From contig NZ_JAUHJQ010000001.1 of NCBI RefSeq assembly GCF_030412965.1, positions 1,080,060 to 1,144,059 on the forward strand: DNA of 64,000 bases, in the 5' to 3' direction. The notes beneath the pieces are model-generated. The model was not told where the DNA came from and did no database searches. It worked only from the letters and a program-made list of their open reading frames with translations. The position numbers and the translations under genes were made by a program. Of the stretch, positions 1-9,309 are shown piece after piece. Position 1 is the first letter of the stretch. Each line of letters starts with the position of its first letter. The stretch comes from Nocardioides oceani (lineage in GTDB: Bacteria > Actinomycetota > Actinomycetes > Propionibacteriales > Nocardioidaceae).

Positions 1-185
1 TCGATGCCGTCCACGATCGACTCCACGCGGACCACCAGCGCCTGGACCCGGCCGAGCAGCCCGGACGCCTGCGCGAGCAGGTCCTCCGCCCCGCCGAGCA
101 GGCTCGCCGCGCGCGGGGCGACGGCGAGCGCCTGCTCGACCAACCAACGGACGTCGCGGGGGCCGGGGACGGACGGGAGCCTCAT
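1..185 (-). CDS. Partial hypothetical protein, N-terminal fragment
   Basis: The minus strand reads from an ATG at 185 and stays open to the window edge for about 61 residues, beginning MRLPSVPGPRDVRWLVEQAL. The fragment is a short Pro-rich start followed by a Leu/Ala/Val/Glu-rich amphipathic stretch, probably helical. It resembles small helical proteins of unknown function that are common in actinobacteria. No catalytic motif is visible and the C-terminus lies outside the window. It is divergent from the DinB-like gene with about 40 bp between the starts. I do not recognise a function. Confidence 0.5.
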   Translation of the reverse strand, partial: MRLPSVPGPRDVRWLVEQALAVAPRAASLLGGAEDLLAQASGLLGRVQALVVRVESIVDGI

Positions 186-227
186 GGCAGCGCCGGTACC
201 CCCGGATCCGACGTACCGTCGGTAGGC

Positions 228-731
228 ATGACTCCCGCAGAGCTGATGGTGGACGCGTTCGGTCGCGTCGTGGAGAGCGGCACGGCGGTCGTGGACGGCC
301 TGACCGAGGAGCAGCTGGCCGCGCGGCCGGCGCCGGACGCCAACTCGATCGTGTGGCTGGTCTGGCACCTCGCGCGCGTGCAGGACGACCACGTCGCCGA
401 CGTGGCGGGCCGGGAGCCGGTGTGGACGGCCCAGGGGTACGCCGAGCGGTTCGACCTGCCGTTCGACGAGGGTGCAACCGGCTACGGCCAGGACGCCGAG
501 GCGGTGGGCCGGGTCCGCGCGTCGGCGGAGCTGCTCGCGGCGTACCTCCGCGCGGTGCACGAGCAGACCGTCGCGTTCCTCGACACCGTCACCGCCGAGG
601 ACCTCGACCGGGTCGTCGACGAGGACTGGGACCCGCCGGTCACGCTCGGCGCGCGGCTGGTGAGCGTCCTCGACGACGACACCCAGCACGTCGGCCAGGC
701 GGCGTACGTCAGGGGGTTGCTGGGCGCGTGA
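228..731 (+). CDS. DinB/DUF664-like (mycothiol-transferase fold) protein
   Basis: A 167-residue four-helix-bundle type protein starting MTPAELMVDAF. The stretch SIVWLVWHLARVQDDH (about residues 40-56) and the C-terminal DDDTQHVGQAAYVRGLL carry His residues spaced as in the DinB/DUF664 superfamily, which often binds a metal through three His. Actinobacterial members include mycothiol-dependent isomerases and transferases, but this one has no informative partner, so its substrate is unknown. Its 3' end overlaps the convergent MFS gene by 23 bp. The family call is fairly firm, the reaction is not. Confidence 0.7.
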   Translation: MTPAELMVDAFGRVVESGTAVVDGLTEEQLAARPAPDANSIVWLVWHLARVQDDHVADVAGREPVWTAQGYAERFDLPFDEGATGYGQDAEAVGRVRASAELLAAYLRAVHEQTVAFLDTVTAEDLDRVVDEDWDPPVTLGARLVSVLDDDTQHVGQAAYVRGLLGA

Positions 732-2010
732 CGCGGTAGCGCACGAAGGAGGGCACCGCGAGCGCCGCGACGACCGTCCCGACGACGACGAGGACGCCGC
801 CGCCCGCCGCGGCAGCGCCCGTGCCGACGACGGCCGCCGCCGCCCCGTGCGCGACGTCGGCGACGCGTGGCCCGCCGGCGACGACGACGATGAAGACGCC
901 CTGGAGCCGGCCGCGGACCGAGTCGGTCGCGGCGGCCTGCAACATGGAGGTGCGGAACGCCGCGGACGCCATGTCGGCGGCGCCGCCGACGACGAGCATC
1001 AGCAGGGCGGCCACGAGCATCGGCTCGCGCCACCGGTCGGCGAGCCCCACCGCGAGACCGAAGCCGGCCATGGCCGCGCCCCACACGAGGATGCACCAGA
1101 TGACCGCCCGGCCCTGCCGCTCGACGCGGGAGACCCAGCCGCTGAGGACGCCGCCGACGACGGCCCCGGCCGGGATGGCCGCGAACAGCGCGGCGAAGAC
1201 CAGTCCGCCCTCGTCCGGGCCGCCGAAGTCGAGGTGGGCGATCTCGGGGAAGAGCGCCCGGGGCATGCCGAAGACCATCGCGATGATGTCGACGACGAAC
1301 GACATCAGCAGGACCGGGTGGCCGCGCAGGTAGGTCAGCCCCTCCACGACCGACCGCAGGCCCGGCGCGCCCGCCACCGCGCCGAGCACGGGGAGCGCCG
1401 GCAGCCGGACGACCGCGCTCAGCGTCGCGAGCAGCGTGAAGGTGTCGATGAGGTAGAGCCACTCGAAGCCCAGGACCGGGATCAGCGCGCCGGCCACCAG
1501 CGGCCCGGCGATGGCGCCGGCCTGGAAGACGGTCATGTTCAGCGAGTTGGCCGCGGGCAGCAGCTCGGGCGGCAGCAGCGGCGGGAGGAGCGCGCTGCGC
1601 GTGGGCTGGTTGACGGCGAAGAACGCCTGCTGCACCGCGAACAGGCTGAGCAGCAGCCACACGTCGATGCCGCCGATCGCCGCCTGGGCCCAGAACAACG
1701 CGCTGGTGACGATGAGTCCGACCGTCGTGACGACGAGGATCGTCCGGCGGTCGAAGACGTCGGCCAGCGCGCCGCCGTACAACCCGAAGACGACGAGGGG
1801 GACGAGGCCGAAGAGGCCGGTCAGCCCGACGTACGCCGAGGAGCCGGTCTGCGCGTAGATCTGCGCCGGCACGGCGACCACCGTGAGCTGCGCGCCGATG
1901 ACGGTGATGATGTTGGCGACCCACAGCCGCCGGAAGTGCTCGTCGCGCAGCGGGCGGGTGTCGGCGAGCATCCCCCGGATCCGCCCCGCGGACCGCTGCG
2001 TCCCAGCCAC
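709..2010 (-). CDS. MFS transporter, EntS/MFS_3-type exporter
   Basis: A 433-residue integral membrane protein with repeated long hydrophobic segments. The N-terminal part reads DEHFRRLWVANIITVIGAQL, and the first cytoplasmic loop has the MFS-like GALADVFDRRTIL motif at about residues 80-95. Length and order fit the MFS_3 (enterobactin exporter-like) branch, which pumps small molecules out using the proton gradient. The substrate cannot be read from the sequence. The start ATG at 2010 lies about 120 bp from the divergent ABC operon, so the two may share a promoter region. Its end overlaps the convergent DinB-like gene. Confidence 0.85.
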   Translation of the reverse strand: MAGTQRSAGRIRGMLADTRPLRDEHFRRLWVANIITVIGAQLTVVAVPAQIYAQTGSSAYVGLTGLFGLVPLVVFGLYGGALADVFDRRTILVVTTVGLIVTSALFWAQAAIGGIDVWLLLSLFAVQQAFFAVNQPTRSALLPPLLPPELLPAANSLNMTVFQAGAIAGPLVAGALIPVLGFEWLYLIDTFTLLATLSAVVRLPALPVLGAVAGAPGLRSVVEGLTYLRGHPVLLMSFVVDIIAMVFGMPRALFPEIAHLDFGGPDEGGLVFAALFAAIPAGAVVGGVLSGWVSRVERQGRAVIWCILVWGAAMAGFGLAVGLADRWREPMLVAALLMLVVGGAADMASAAFRTSMLQAAATDSVRGRLQGVFIVVVAGGPRVADVAHGAAAAVVGTGAAAAGGGVLVVVGTVVAALAVPSFVRYRVTRPATP

Positions 2011-2132
2011 GGGGCGGAAACCTACGCCCGGCCACGAATCGGTGACGAACCCGCCCGGTCGATTGCCGCGACCGGACGCTCTACGGTGTCCTGTCCCTCG
2101 CGGCGAGGAGGAGCCGGGGACCGACGGCGGTA

Positions 2133-3029
2133 GTGACGGGCAGCGAGGGGCGGGGCGTGACGACAGCGGTGGTGGAGCGGCCGGGCGGGCTGCGGGTGCG
2201 GTGCGAGGGCGTGGTGCACCTCTACCGGACCTTCGAGGGCCACGACGTCGTCGCGCTGCAGGGCGTCGACCTGACCATCGCCGCGGGCGAGCGGGTGGCG
2301 TTCCTGGGGCCGAGCGGCTCGGGCAAGTCGACGCTGCTGACCCTCCTCGGCGGGATCCAGAAGCCCAGCGCCGGCCGGATCTTCCTCGGTGACGAGGAGG
2401 TCTCGCGGATGGGCGAGCGCTACCTGGCCCGCGTCCGTGCCCGCCGGGTCAGCACGATGCTGCAGGGCTCGACCCGCAACCTGCTGGCCTACGCGACCGC
2501 CCGGCAGAACATCGCCTTCGCCAGGCTCGCCCTCTCCGCCGACGAGCGCCGGGCGGCCCTGCCCGAGGCGGAGCTGCTCGGCCGGGTCGGGCTCGAGCAG
2601 CAGGCCGACCAGGTGGTCTCGACGATGTCCGGCGGCCAGCGCCAGCGGCTCGCGCTCGCCTGCGCGGTCTCCACCGGGCCCCAGCTGCTGCTCGCCGACG
2701 AGCCGACCAGCCAGCTCTCCCACGAGGACCGCGACCACGTCATCGCGCTCATCCACTCCCTCGGCGACGACCTCGGCACCACCGTCGTGGTCGTCACCCA
2801 CCAGCCGGAGGTCGCCGCGACCTTCCCGCGCACCGTGACCATGAAGGGCGGGCGGGTCGGCTCGGAGGGCCGCGACGGGGCGGAGTACGTCGTCATCGGC
2901 GCCGAGGGCGTGGTGCACCTGCCCACCCACCTGGCCGAGCAGTGGCCGCCCGGCACGCTGGTGCGGATCGAGCCGGAGGACGCCAGCCGGCTCGTCGTCT
3001 CGCGCTCGGAGCAGGAGGGACCGGCATGA
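2133..3029 (+). CDS. ABC transporter ATP-binding protein (MacB/LolD-like)
   Basis: A 298-residue ATPase. Walker A is GPSGSGKST, the signature is MSGGQRQRLALA and Walker B is LLLADEPT, followed by a switch His in VVVTHQPEV. About 60 extra C-terminal residues (GAEGVVHLPTHLAEQWPPGT...) form a small domain beyond the usual NBD. It is the first gene of a tightly overlapping four-gene operon with a second ATPase and two very large FtsX-like permeases, so the complex probably works on the outer face of the membrane (lipid, peptide or lipoprotein export). The GTG at 2133 gives the longest form; GTG 2157 is an alternative start. Confidence 0.85.
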   Translation: MTGSEGRGVTTAVVERPGGLRVRCEGVVHLYRTFEGHDVVALQGVDLTIAAGERVAFLGPSGSGKSTLLTLLGGIQKPSAGRIFLGDEEVSRMGERYLARVRARRVSTMLQGSTRNLLAYATARQNIAFARLALSADERRAALPEAELLGRVGLEQQADQVVSTMSGGQRQRLALACAVSTGPQLLLADEPTSQLSHEDRDHVIALIHSLGDDLGTTVVVVTHQPEVAATFPRTVTMKGGRVGSEGRDGAEYVVIGAEGVVHLPTHLAEQWPPGTLVRIEPEDASRLVVSRSEQEGPA

Positions 3030-3805
3030 GCGCGCTGCGCCTGGCCGGCGTCTCCCACGTCGTCGGCCGCCCGCTCCTGGAGGGCATCGACCTGGAGCTC
3101 CGCGCCGGCCGGATGACGGCCCTGTCCGGGCCGAGCGGCTCGGGCAAGACCACGCTGCTGTCGATCGCCGGCGGGCTCCTCGAGCCGACCACCGGCACGG
3201 CGACGTACGCCGGCGGGCCGATGTGGCTCGGCACGGGCGACCCGCGGCCCGAGGTCGCGTTCGTGCTGCAGGTCTACGGCCTGGTCCCGATCCTCTCGGC
3301 CCGCGAGAACGTCTCGGTCGCCCTGCGCGCCCGGGGCGTCGAGCCGACCGAGGCCGACGAGCGGGCCGAGGCCGCGCTGGCCCGGTTTTCCATCGCCGAC
3401 CTCGGCGACCGGCAGGTCGAGGAGCTCTCCGGCGGCCAGATGCAGCGCGTCGCGCTCGCCCGCGGCCTCTGCGTCGGGGCCGAGGTGCTGCTCGCCGACG
3501 AGCCGACCTCCGAGCTCGACGAGGGCAACCGCGGCCTGGTGCTGGTCGAGCTGCGGCGCGAGGCCGAGCGCGGCGCGGTCGTCGTCGTCGCCACCCACGA
3601 CCCCGCCGTCGTCGAGGCCTGCGACGACCACGTCGCCCTCGACGAGGGCCGGCTGGCCCGCGTCGATCTCGGCGACCCACGCCGGCCGGAGCAGCCCGCG
3701 GAACAGACCGCCGCCCAGCCGGCCGAGGAGCCGGCGGCGCCGCGGACAGCCGACGTGGACCACGCACTCTTCCGGCGCCCGGACGACCCGACGGGACCCG
3801 CGTGA
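3026..3805 (+). CDS. ABC transporter ATP-binding protein (MacB/LolD-like), second
   Basis: A 259-residue ATPase with Walker A GPSGSGKTT, signature LSGGQMQRVALARGL, Walker B VLLADEPTSELDEGN and switch His in VATHDPAVVE. The ATG at 3026 overlaps the stop of the previous ATPase (ATGA), which fixes the start and suggests coupled translation. Two different ATPases in one operon, followed by two different permeases, suggest a heteromeric transporter. The last 40 residues are Pro/Ala/Glu-rich and probably disordered. Confidence 0.85.
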   Translation: MSALRLAGVSHVVGRPLLEGIDLELRAGRMTALSGPSGSGKTTLLSIAGGLLEPTTGTATYAGGPMWLGTGDPRPEVAFVLQVYGLVPILSARENVSVALRARGVEPTEADERAEAALARFSIADLGDRQVEELSGGQMQRVALARGLCVGAEVLLADEPTSELDEGNRGLVLVELRREAERGAVVVVATHDPAVVEACDDHVALDEGRLARVDLGDPRRPEQPAEQTAAQPAEEPAAPRTADVDHALFRRPDDPTGPA

Positions 3806-6120
3806 GGCGGACCCTCCGCGGCGCCTGGTCGCGCCGCAGCACGCTCCTCCCGCTCCTGCTGCTGACCGTGGTGGTGACCGCGGGCTGCGTGACGGTGCTC
3901 GGCGTCGCGGCGGCCGCGGGCACGTCGGCGGCGCTGGCCGTGCCGCTGGTCGTGCTGGGCGCGGTCGCGGTGCCCGCCAGCGGCCGCGAGCTGGCCGCCG
4001 CCCGTCGCGGCGAGGTCGCGCTGGCGCGGCTGCGGGGCCTGGAGGGCCGGGCGCTGCAGGTGCTCCTCGCGCTCGAGCCGCTGCTGGTGCTCGTCGTCGG
4101 TGGCGTGGCCGGCTGGCTGCTCGGCACCCTCGGCGCATGGGTCGCGACGTCGGCGTGGACCGACGCCGAGCCGGCGGCGTACACCCCGGGTGGCGTGCTG
4201 GCTGCGGCCGCGGTCGTCCTCGCGGGGCTGGTGGGCGTGCTGGCCGGGATGGCGGGCGCGCTGCGCGGGCCGCTGGGCGAGCAGGTGACCCCGGCGGCGC
4301 GGCCGCGCCGGCGCGGGCTGGTGGCGACGTTCGTCGACGTGCTGGTCGTGGTGGCGGCCGTCGTGGCGGCGTACCGCGCCTCCACCGGCACCGGCACCGC
4401 CCCCGCCGAGGACCCCGACCTTCTCGTCCTCGCCGGGCCGGCCCTCATCGGCCTGGCCGTGGGCCTCGCCGCCGTCCTGCTGGTCCGGCTCGGCGCCCGG
4501 CTGGTGGTCGCGCGGGGCGGCGGCTCCCTCGCCGGGTTCCTCGCGTCCCGGCGCCTCGCCCGGTCCGGCGACGCCGGCGACGCGCTGCGCGTGCTGGTCG
4601 CGGCCGCGGTCGTCGCCGCGGTCGCCGGCACCGGCGCCAGCGAGGTCGACGACTGGACCGAGCAGACCGCGCGCCTGCGGGCCGGCGCACCCCTTGCGGT
4701 CGGCTTCCCCGAGCTCGACGCCGCCGGGGTGCTCCGGGTGAGCCACGAGCTCGACCCCGAGGGTCGGTGGCTGATGGGCGCGGTCGTGGTCCCGGGCGGT
4801 GGCAGCGTGCCGGCGCGGCGGGTCTTCCTCGACACCGAGCGGTACGCCGCCGTGGCCGGCGACCTCCTCGCCGGGACCCCCGCCGCCGGCGTGGCCGACC
4901 GCGTCTCCGAGCTCGGCGGCACCGGCGCGGGCGTCGTCACCGGCGGCACGCTGTCGGTGACGGTGCAGGGCGTCAGCCGGCGCGGGGCGGGCGTCCTGCG
5001 GCCGCTGGTGACCCTGGAGCTGCGCGACGCGGGCGGCGAGGAGCGGTTCGTCCCGGCCTTCGCCGAGGTACCGCTCGACGGGTCGCCGGTGACCGTCGAG
5101 CGGCCGCTGACCGGCTGCACCGGCGGCTGCCTCGTCGAGCGGGTCGTCCTCGACCGGACGCCGGGCACCAGCCCGCTGCCGTACGTCCTCTCCGGCCTGG
5201 AGGTCACAGGTGCGGGCCGCACGGACCTCGACCTGCTCGACGGAGGTTGGGCGCCCGAGGGGCGCGACCGGTTCGGCCGGCCCGGCGGGGCGCTGCCGGT
5301 CGACCTCGGCCTGCTCGCGCGGACGGCCGACCGGCCGCAGGTCGCCGTCCGGACCACCGAGGCGCCCACCACCCCGGTGCTGGCGACCACGACCGCCACC
5401 TGGCCCGACGGGCCGCCGCTGCTGGACTCCGTCGGCGGCGACGAGCGGCCCGCCGAGGTGCTGGAGCGGTACGCCGCGCTGCCGCTGGTCGAGGCCGACG
5501 GCGTGCTGGCCGACCTGCCCCGGGCGGCGGTGGGCAGCCCGCCGACGGTGCCGGCCGCGGAGGTCATGGTGCTGGTCGGCCCGGACGCCCCGGCCGACCG
5601 CGTCGCGGCGCTGCGCGACGCCGATCCCTCCGGACCCGCCGAGGTCCGGACGCTGGCCGGGGTCCGCGACGCGGTGGCCGAGGAGAGCGGCTCCGCGCAG
5701 GCGCTCGTCTACGCCCTGGTCGCCGGCTTCTCGCTCGGTGTCGCGGTGCTCGTCCTGGTCACCGCGGTGGCGCGCGAGCGCGCCGGGTGGCTGCGCGACG
5801 TGGCCGCGCTGCGCGTCGTCGGGCTCCCCGCCGCGCGCCTGCGCACCGCGGGGCTGGCCGAGGCGGCCTGGCTGGCCGCGGCGGCGGTCCTCGCCACGGT
5901 GGTCGGCGCGGTCCTCGCCGTACGGCTCCTGCTCGCCCACCTCGCCCTCGTCGACGTCCCCGAGCACGCGGTGCCCCTGACCAGCGGCCTCGCCGCGCTG
6001 CCGCTCGTCCTCGCCGGCCTGGTCGTCGCCGCGGTCGTGCTGGTCGTCGCCGGCCGCGGCCGCTCGGCCCCGGTCGAGCGCAGCCGCCCCGCGATCCTGC
6101 GCGAGGAGGCGGCGCGATGA
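3802..6120 (+). CDS. FtsX-like ABC permease, large, first
   Basis: A 772-residue permease starting VRRTLRGAWSRRSTLLPLLLL (GTG 3802, overlapping the preceding stop by 4 bp). Hydrophobic segments cluster near residues 15-70, 95-160 and 180-260, then a long extracytoplasmic region rich in Gly, Asp and Pro carries the paired Cys of TGCTGGCLVERVV, and another group of membrane segments ends the protein. This is the duplicated FtsX/MacB-like layout (two permease cores joined by a large external domain). Substrate is unknown. Confidence 0.8.
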   Translation: MRRTLRGAWSRRSTLLPLLLLTVVVTAGCVTVLGVAAAAGTSAALAVPLVVLGAVAVPASGRELAAARRGEVALARLRGLEGRALQVLLALEPLLVLVVGGVAGWLLGTLGAWVATSAWTDAEPAAYTPGGVLAAAAVVLAGLVGVLAGMAGALRGPLGEQVTPAARPRRRGLVATFVDVLVVVAAVVAAYRASTGTGTAPAEDPDLLVLAGPALIGLAVGLAAVLLVRLGARLVVARGGGSLAGFLASRRLARSGDAGDALRVLVAAAVVAAVAGTGASEVDDWTEQTARLRAGAPLAVGFPELDAAGVLRVSHELDPEGRWLMGAVVVPGGGSVPARRVFLDTERYAAVAGDLLAGTPAAGVADRVSELGGTGAGVVTGGTLSVTVQGVSRRGAGVLRPLVTLELRDAGGEERFVPAFAEVPLDGSPVTVERPLTGCTGGCLVERVVLDRTPGTSPLPYVLSGLEVTGAGRTDLDLLDGGWAPEGRDRFGRPGGALPVDLGLLARTADRPQVAVRTTEAPTTPVLATTTATWPDGPPLLDSVGGDERPAEVLERYAALPLVEADGVLADLPRAAVGSPPTVPAAEVMVLVGPDAPADRVAALRDADPSGPAEVRTLAGVRDAVAEESGSAQALVYALVAGFSLGVAVLVLVTAVARERAGWLRDVAALRVVGLPAARLRTAGLAEAAWLAAAAVLATVVGAVLAVRLLLAHLALVDVPEHAVPLTSGLAALPLVLAGLVVAAVVLVVAGRGRSAPVERSRPAILREEAAR

Positions 6121-9100
6121 GCACGCTCCTCGCCACCGTCCTGCGCGGCCTGCGGGCCCGTGCGCTGCTGTCGGCAGGCTCGGTCCTGCTGCTCGCGCTG
6201 GCCATCGGCTCGGCCGTGCTCGGCCCGGTCTTCCAGTCCGCGGTGACCAGCTCCTACCTGGTCACCCGCCTCGACGAGGCGCCCAACCGGCTCACCGGTC
6301 TGTCGTGGGTCTACGAGCCGGGCGCCGCCGCCCCGTCGGTCGCCCGCGGGATCGCGGCGCAGGTGGCGGCGGGGTACGACGGCCCGTTCGCCACCCCGCA
6401 GACGACCCTGCTCACCGAGCAGGCGGAGACGCCGGCCGGCCTGTGGCGGCTGACCGCCGCGCTGGAGTCGTGCGAGCACCTCGAGGTCACCGGCGCCTGC
6501 CCGGAGGCCCCGGGCGAGGTGCTGATGCTGGCCGGCGACGCGGAGTTCACCGCCACCGAGGTGGGCGAGACCCTCGACCTCGGGGCGCTCGGCCGGCAGC
6601 GCGTCGTGGGGACCTACCGGGTGCCCGACGTGGCCGAGGAGGACTTCTGGTTCGACCTCACCCGCTTCGCCAGCATCCCGCCGGCCGAGCGCGCGAGCGG
6701 CACCACGCCCTACCAGCCCGCCCCGCTCGTCACCGTCGAGCGCTCCTTCACCTCCCCGGAGGTCTCCGCCGTGGGCTGGTCGGTGCTCGTCGACCGCCGC
6801 CTCGAGGTGCCTCCCGACCTCTCGGTCGCCGACACCGAGCAGGCCGAGCAGGTGGCCGCCGGGCTCGACGGGCCGCCCCGCGCCGTCGGCGGGGGCACGC
6901 TCACCGGCCGGTCGATCAACGACCTCGGCACGATCCTCCAGGAGACCCGCGAGCAGCAGGAGACGGCGCGGGCGTCGGTCACGCCGGCCGTGGTCTCGCT
7001 GGTGCTCGTCGCCCTCGCGCTGCTGCTCCGCCTGCTCACCGCCGCGGCCGACCTGCGCCTGCCCGAGCTGGCGCTGGCCTCCCTCCGGGGGCTCGGCCGG
7101 CGGCGGATGTGGTCGCTCGGGCTGTCCGAGCCGCTCGTGCTCCTCGCGCTGGCCGTGCCGGTCGGCGGCGCGCTCGGCGTGACGGCCGCGCTGCTGCTCG
7201 TCCGCGTGTGGCTCGTCCCCGGGCTGCCGCTGCCCCTGCCGTGGCAGGCGCTCGTGGCCGGCGGTCTCGTCGCGGTGGCTGCCGTCGCGGTCGCGGTGGT
7301 CGCCGTCGGGCTGGTGCTGCGCACGACGCTCGCCGAGCAGCTGACCGGCGTCCGGCGGCCACGGCGGACCGGCCGGGTCGCCGTGGTCGCCCAGCTGGCG
7401 CTCGTCGCGGCGGCGGTCGCCGTCCTCCTCGGCACGCTCTCCGCCGCGCCGGGCGACCCCGACGCCACCGACCTGGTGCTGCCGGTGCTGCTCGCGGTCG
7501 TGGCCGGCCTGGCGGCCACCCGGGCGACCGCCTGGCTCGCGGGCCGGTGGACCCGGCGGCGTACCCGCTCGTTGCCGGGGTTCGTCGCTGCCCGCGCGCT
7601 CAGCCGTCGCACCGAGGGCACGCTGGTCGTGCTGCCGGTGACCGCCGCGCTGGCCATCTGCGTCTTCGGCGCCGGCGTCCACGACTCCGCCGCCCAGTGG
7701 CGCGCCAGCGTCGCGGCGACCCGGGCGCCCGCCGACGTGGTCTGGCGCTCCTCGCTGCCGCTGGACCAGACCGTCGACCTCACCCACCGCATCGACCCCG
7801 ACGGGCGCTGGCTGATGGCCGCCGGGACGGTGGTCACGCAGGGTCCGACGTACGCCGTCGTCGACGCGCCGCGGCTCGACCGCGTCGCCGCCTGGCCCGA
7901 CCAGTGGACCCCTGGGACCGGTGCCGGTGAGGTGGCCCGGCGGCTCGTGCCCCAGGGCCGGCCGCCGCGGCTGCAGGGGACGAGCGTGGCGCTGACCGCC
8001 GCCGTCGACGGCGCGACCGACGGGGACGTCGCGGTGCGCCTGCGCCTGGACGGGACGGGCGGGGACCGGCCGCGGTACGCCTTCCTCGGCCCGTTCCCCG
8101 CCGGCCGCACCACCACCGTCACCGAGGCCGTGCCGTTCTGCCGCGACGGCTGCGAGCTGGACGCGATCACCCTCGGCGGCGGCGCGGCCCTCCCGCTCAC
8201 GATGGACGCCGTCGTCACCCTGGCGGACCTCCGCGTCGACGGCTCGCCGCTGCCCGGCGCGTTCGCCGGCGCCGGCTGGGTGCGCTCGCCGACGGCCAGC
8301 GCCGAGGCGGCGGTCGGCTCGGTCGAGGCATCCGGGGATCCCGAGCGGCTCGTCGTCGCCGTGGACTCCGGCGGCGAGCCGGTGATCGCGCAGCTGGTGG
8401 CCGGGTCGCTGCCCGAGGCGCTCCCGGTGGTGGCGGGCGTCGACGCCGTCACCACTGCCCAGGGCGGCGCGTCCTCGGCGACGAGCGCGCTGACGTTCCC
8501 CGTCGACCCGGTGGCCGAGGCCGCCTCGGTCCCGCTCCTCGGGCCGATCGGCCTGATGGTCGACCACGGCATGCTCACCCTCGACCGCGAGGTCTACGAG
8601 CAGGACGCCCCGGTCTACGTCCTCGCCCGCGGCGACACCCCCGCGGAGGTGCAGGACGCGCTGCGCGACCGCGGCGCGTCGGTCGAGACGACGCTGGCGG
8701 AGGTACGCCGCACGCTCGACCAGGGTGCCTACGCCCTGGCCCTGCGGCTCTACGCCGTCGTCGCGGGGCTGGTGCTGCTCATGGCGCTGGCCGGCCTCGT
8801 GGTGAGCACCGCCGTCCAGCTGCCGGCCCGCCGCCGCGACGCCGCGTCCCTGCGCGTGGTCGGTGTGCCCCGACGGGCCGTCGCGACCGCCGTGGTCCTC
8901 GAGCTCGCCGTCGTCCTCGGCAGCACCGCCGTCGCCGGGCTCGCCGCCGGCACCCTCGCCCAGCACGTCGTCCTCCGCAGCGTCACCCTCGGGCAGGTCG
9001 AGACGATCACCACCCCGGCGCTCGTCGCGACCGTCGACGGGACCCGCCTCGCGCTGCTCGCCCTCCTCGCCGCGGTGCTCCTCGGCTCGGTCGCCCTGGC

Positions 9101-9161
9101 CAGCGCCGTCCTCACCGTCCGCGGTGCCCGCGGCTCGACGCTGCGGGAGAACGCCCGCTGA
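6117..9161 (+). CDS. FtsX-like ABC permease, large, second
   Basis: A 1014-residue permease starting MSTLLATVLRGLRARALLSA. The ATG at 6117 overlaps the previous stop (ATGA). It has an N-terminal membrane segment, an external domain of about 240 residues, central membrane segments (LVLVALALLLRLLTAA onwards), a second external domain with the Cys pair in PFCRDGCELDAITL, and C-terminal membrane segments. That Cys pair mirrors TGCTGGCLVERVV in the first permease, so the two proteins are distant paralogues that probably form a heterodimer. It is the last gene of the operon; a long inverted repeat follows at 9210. Confidence 0.8.
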   Translation: MSTLLATVLRGLRARALLSAGSVLLLALAIGSAVLGPVFQSAVTSSYLVTRLDEAPNRLTGLSWVYEPGAAAPSVARGIAAQVAAGYDGPFATPQTTLLTEQAETPAGLWRLTAALESCEHLEVTGACPEAPGEVLMLAGDAEFTATEVGETLDLGALGRQRVVGTYRVPDVAEEDFWFDLTRFASIPPAERASGTTPYQPAPLVTVERSFTSPEVSAVGWSVLVDRRLEVPPDLSVADTEQAEQVAAGLDGPPRAVGGGTLTGRSINDLGTILQETREQQETARASVTPAVVSLVLVALALLLRLLTAAADLRLPELALASLRGLGRRRMWSLGLSEPLVLLALAVPVGGALGVTAALLLVRVWLVPGLPLPLPWQALVAGGLVAVAAVAVAVVAVGLVLRTTLAEQLTGVRRPRRTGRVAVVAQLALVAAAVAVLLGTLSAAPGDPDATDLVLPVLLAVVAGLAATRATAWLAGRWTRRRTRSLPGFVAARALSRRTEGTLVVLPVTAALAICVFGAGVHDSAAQWRASVAATRAPADVVWRSSLPLDQTVDLTHRIDPDGRWLMAAGTVVTQGPTYAVVDAPRLDRVAAWPDQWTPGTGAGEVARRLVPQGRPPRLQGTSVALTAAVDGATDGDVAVRLRLDGTGGDRPRYAFLGPFPAGRTTTVTEAVPFCRDGCELDAITLGGGAALPLTMDAVVTLADLRVDGSPLPGAFAGAGWVRSPTASAEAAVGSVEASGDPERLVVAVDSGGEPVIAQLVAGSLPEALPVVAGVDAVTTAQGGASSATSALTFPVDPVAEAASVPLLGPIGLMVDHGMLTLDREVYEQDAPVYVLARGDTPAEVQDALRDRGASVETTLAEVRRTLDQGAYALALRLYAVVAGLVLLMALAGLVVSTAVQLPARRRDAASLRVVGVPRRAVATAVVLELAVVLGSTAVAGLAAGTLAQHVVLRSVTLGQVETITTPALVATVDGTRLALLALLAAVLLGSVALASAVLTVRGARGSTLRENAR

Positions 9162-9209
9162 CCGCTGCCCGCGGGTGGCGGGGACCCGGGGGCGGGGATC
9201 CGGGGGGCG

Positions 9210-9276
9210 GGGGTAGTCACGGACGAAAACGTCCTTCACGGTGACCCCGGAGGACGTTTTCGTCCGTGACTACCCC
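9210..9276. repeat. Perfect 26-bp inverted repeat with nested hairpins
   Basis: Bases 9210-9235 and 9251-9276 are perfect reverse complements (26 bp), separated by 15 bases. Each arm contains its own small palindrome: ggacgaaaacgtcc in the left arm and ggacgttttcgtcc in the right arm. The spacer also holds a short tcac/gtga palindrome. It lies 49 bp after the second FtsX permease and just before the DUF427 gene. It could act as a terminator, but the A/T tracts are inside the arms rather than after the stem, so a protein-binding site or mobile repeat is equally possible. Confidence 0.85.
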
Positions 9277-9309
9277 GGCAGCGACCGGCCCGGCGCTACC
9301 GTCGCGGAC

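Noticed and set aside
2022..5567. Minus-strand open frame of 1181 codons opposite the ABC/FtsX operon
   Set aside because: It is a high-GC antisense artefact. The plus-strand genes have full ATPase motifs and membrane segments, while the minus-strand translation is Ser/Arg/Pro-rich without domains.
4137..9161. Very long open frame beginning at 4137 ahead of the second FtsX permease
   Set aside because: Upstream of 6117 the translation is Arg/Gly-rich and is the out-of-frame shadow of the first permease. The real start is ATG 6117, coupled to the previous stop.
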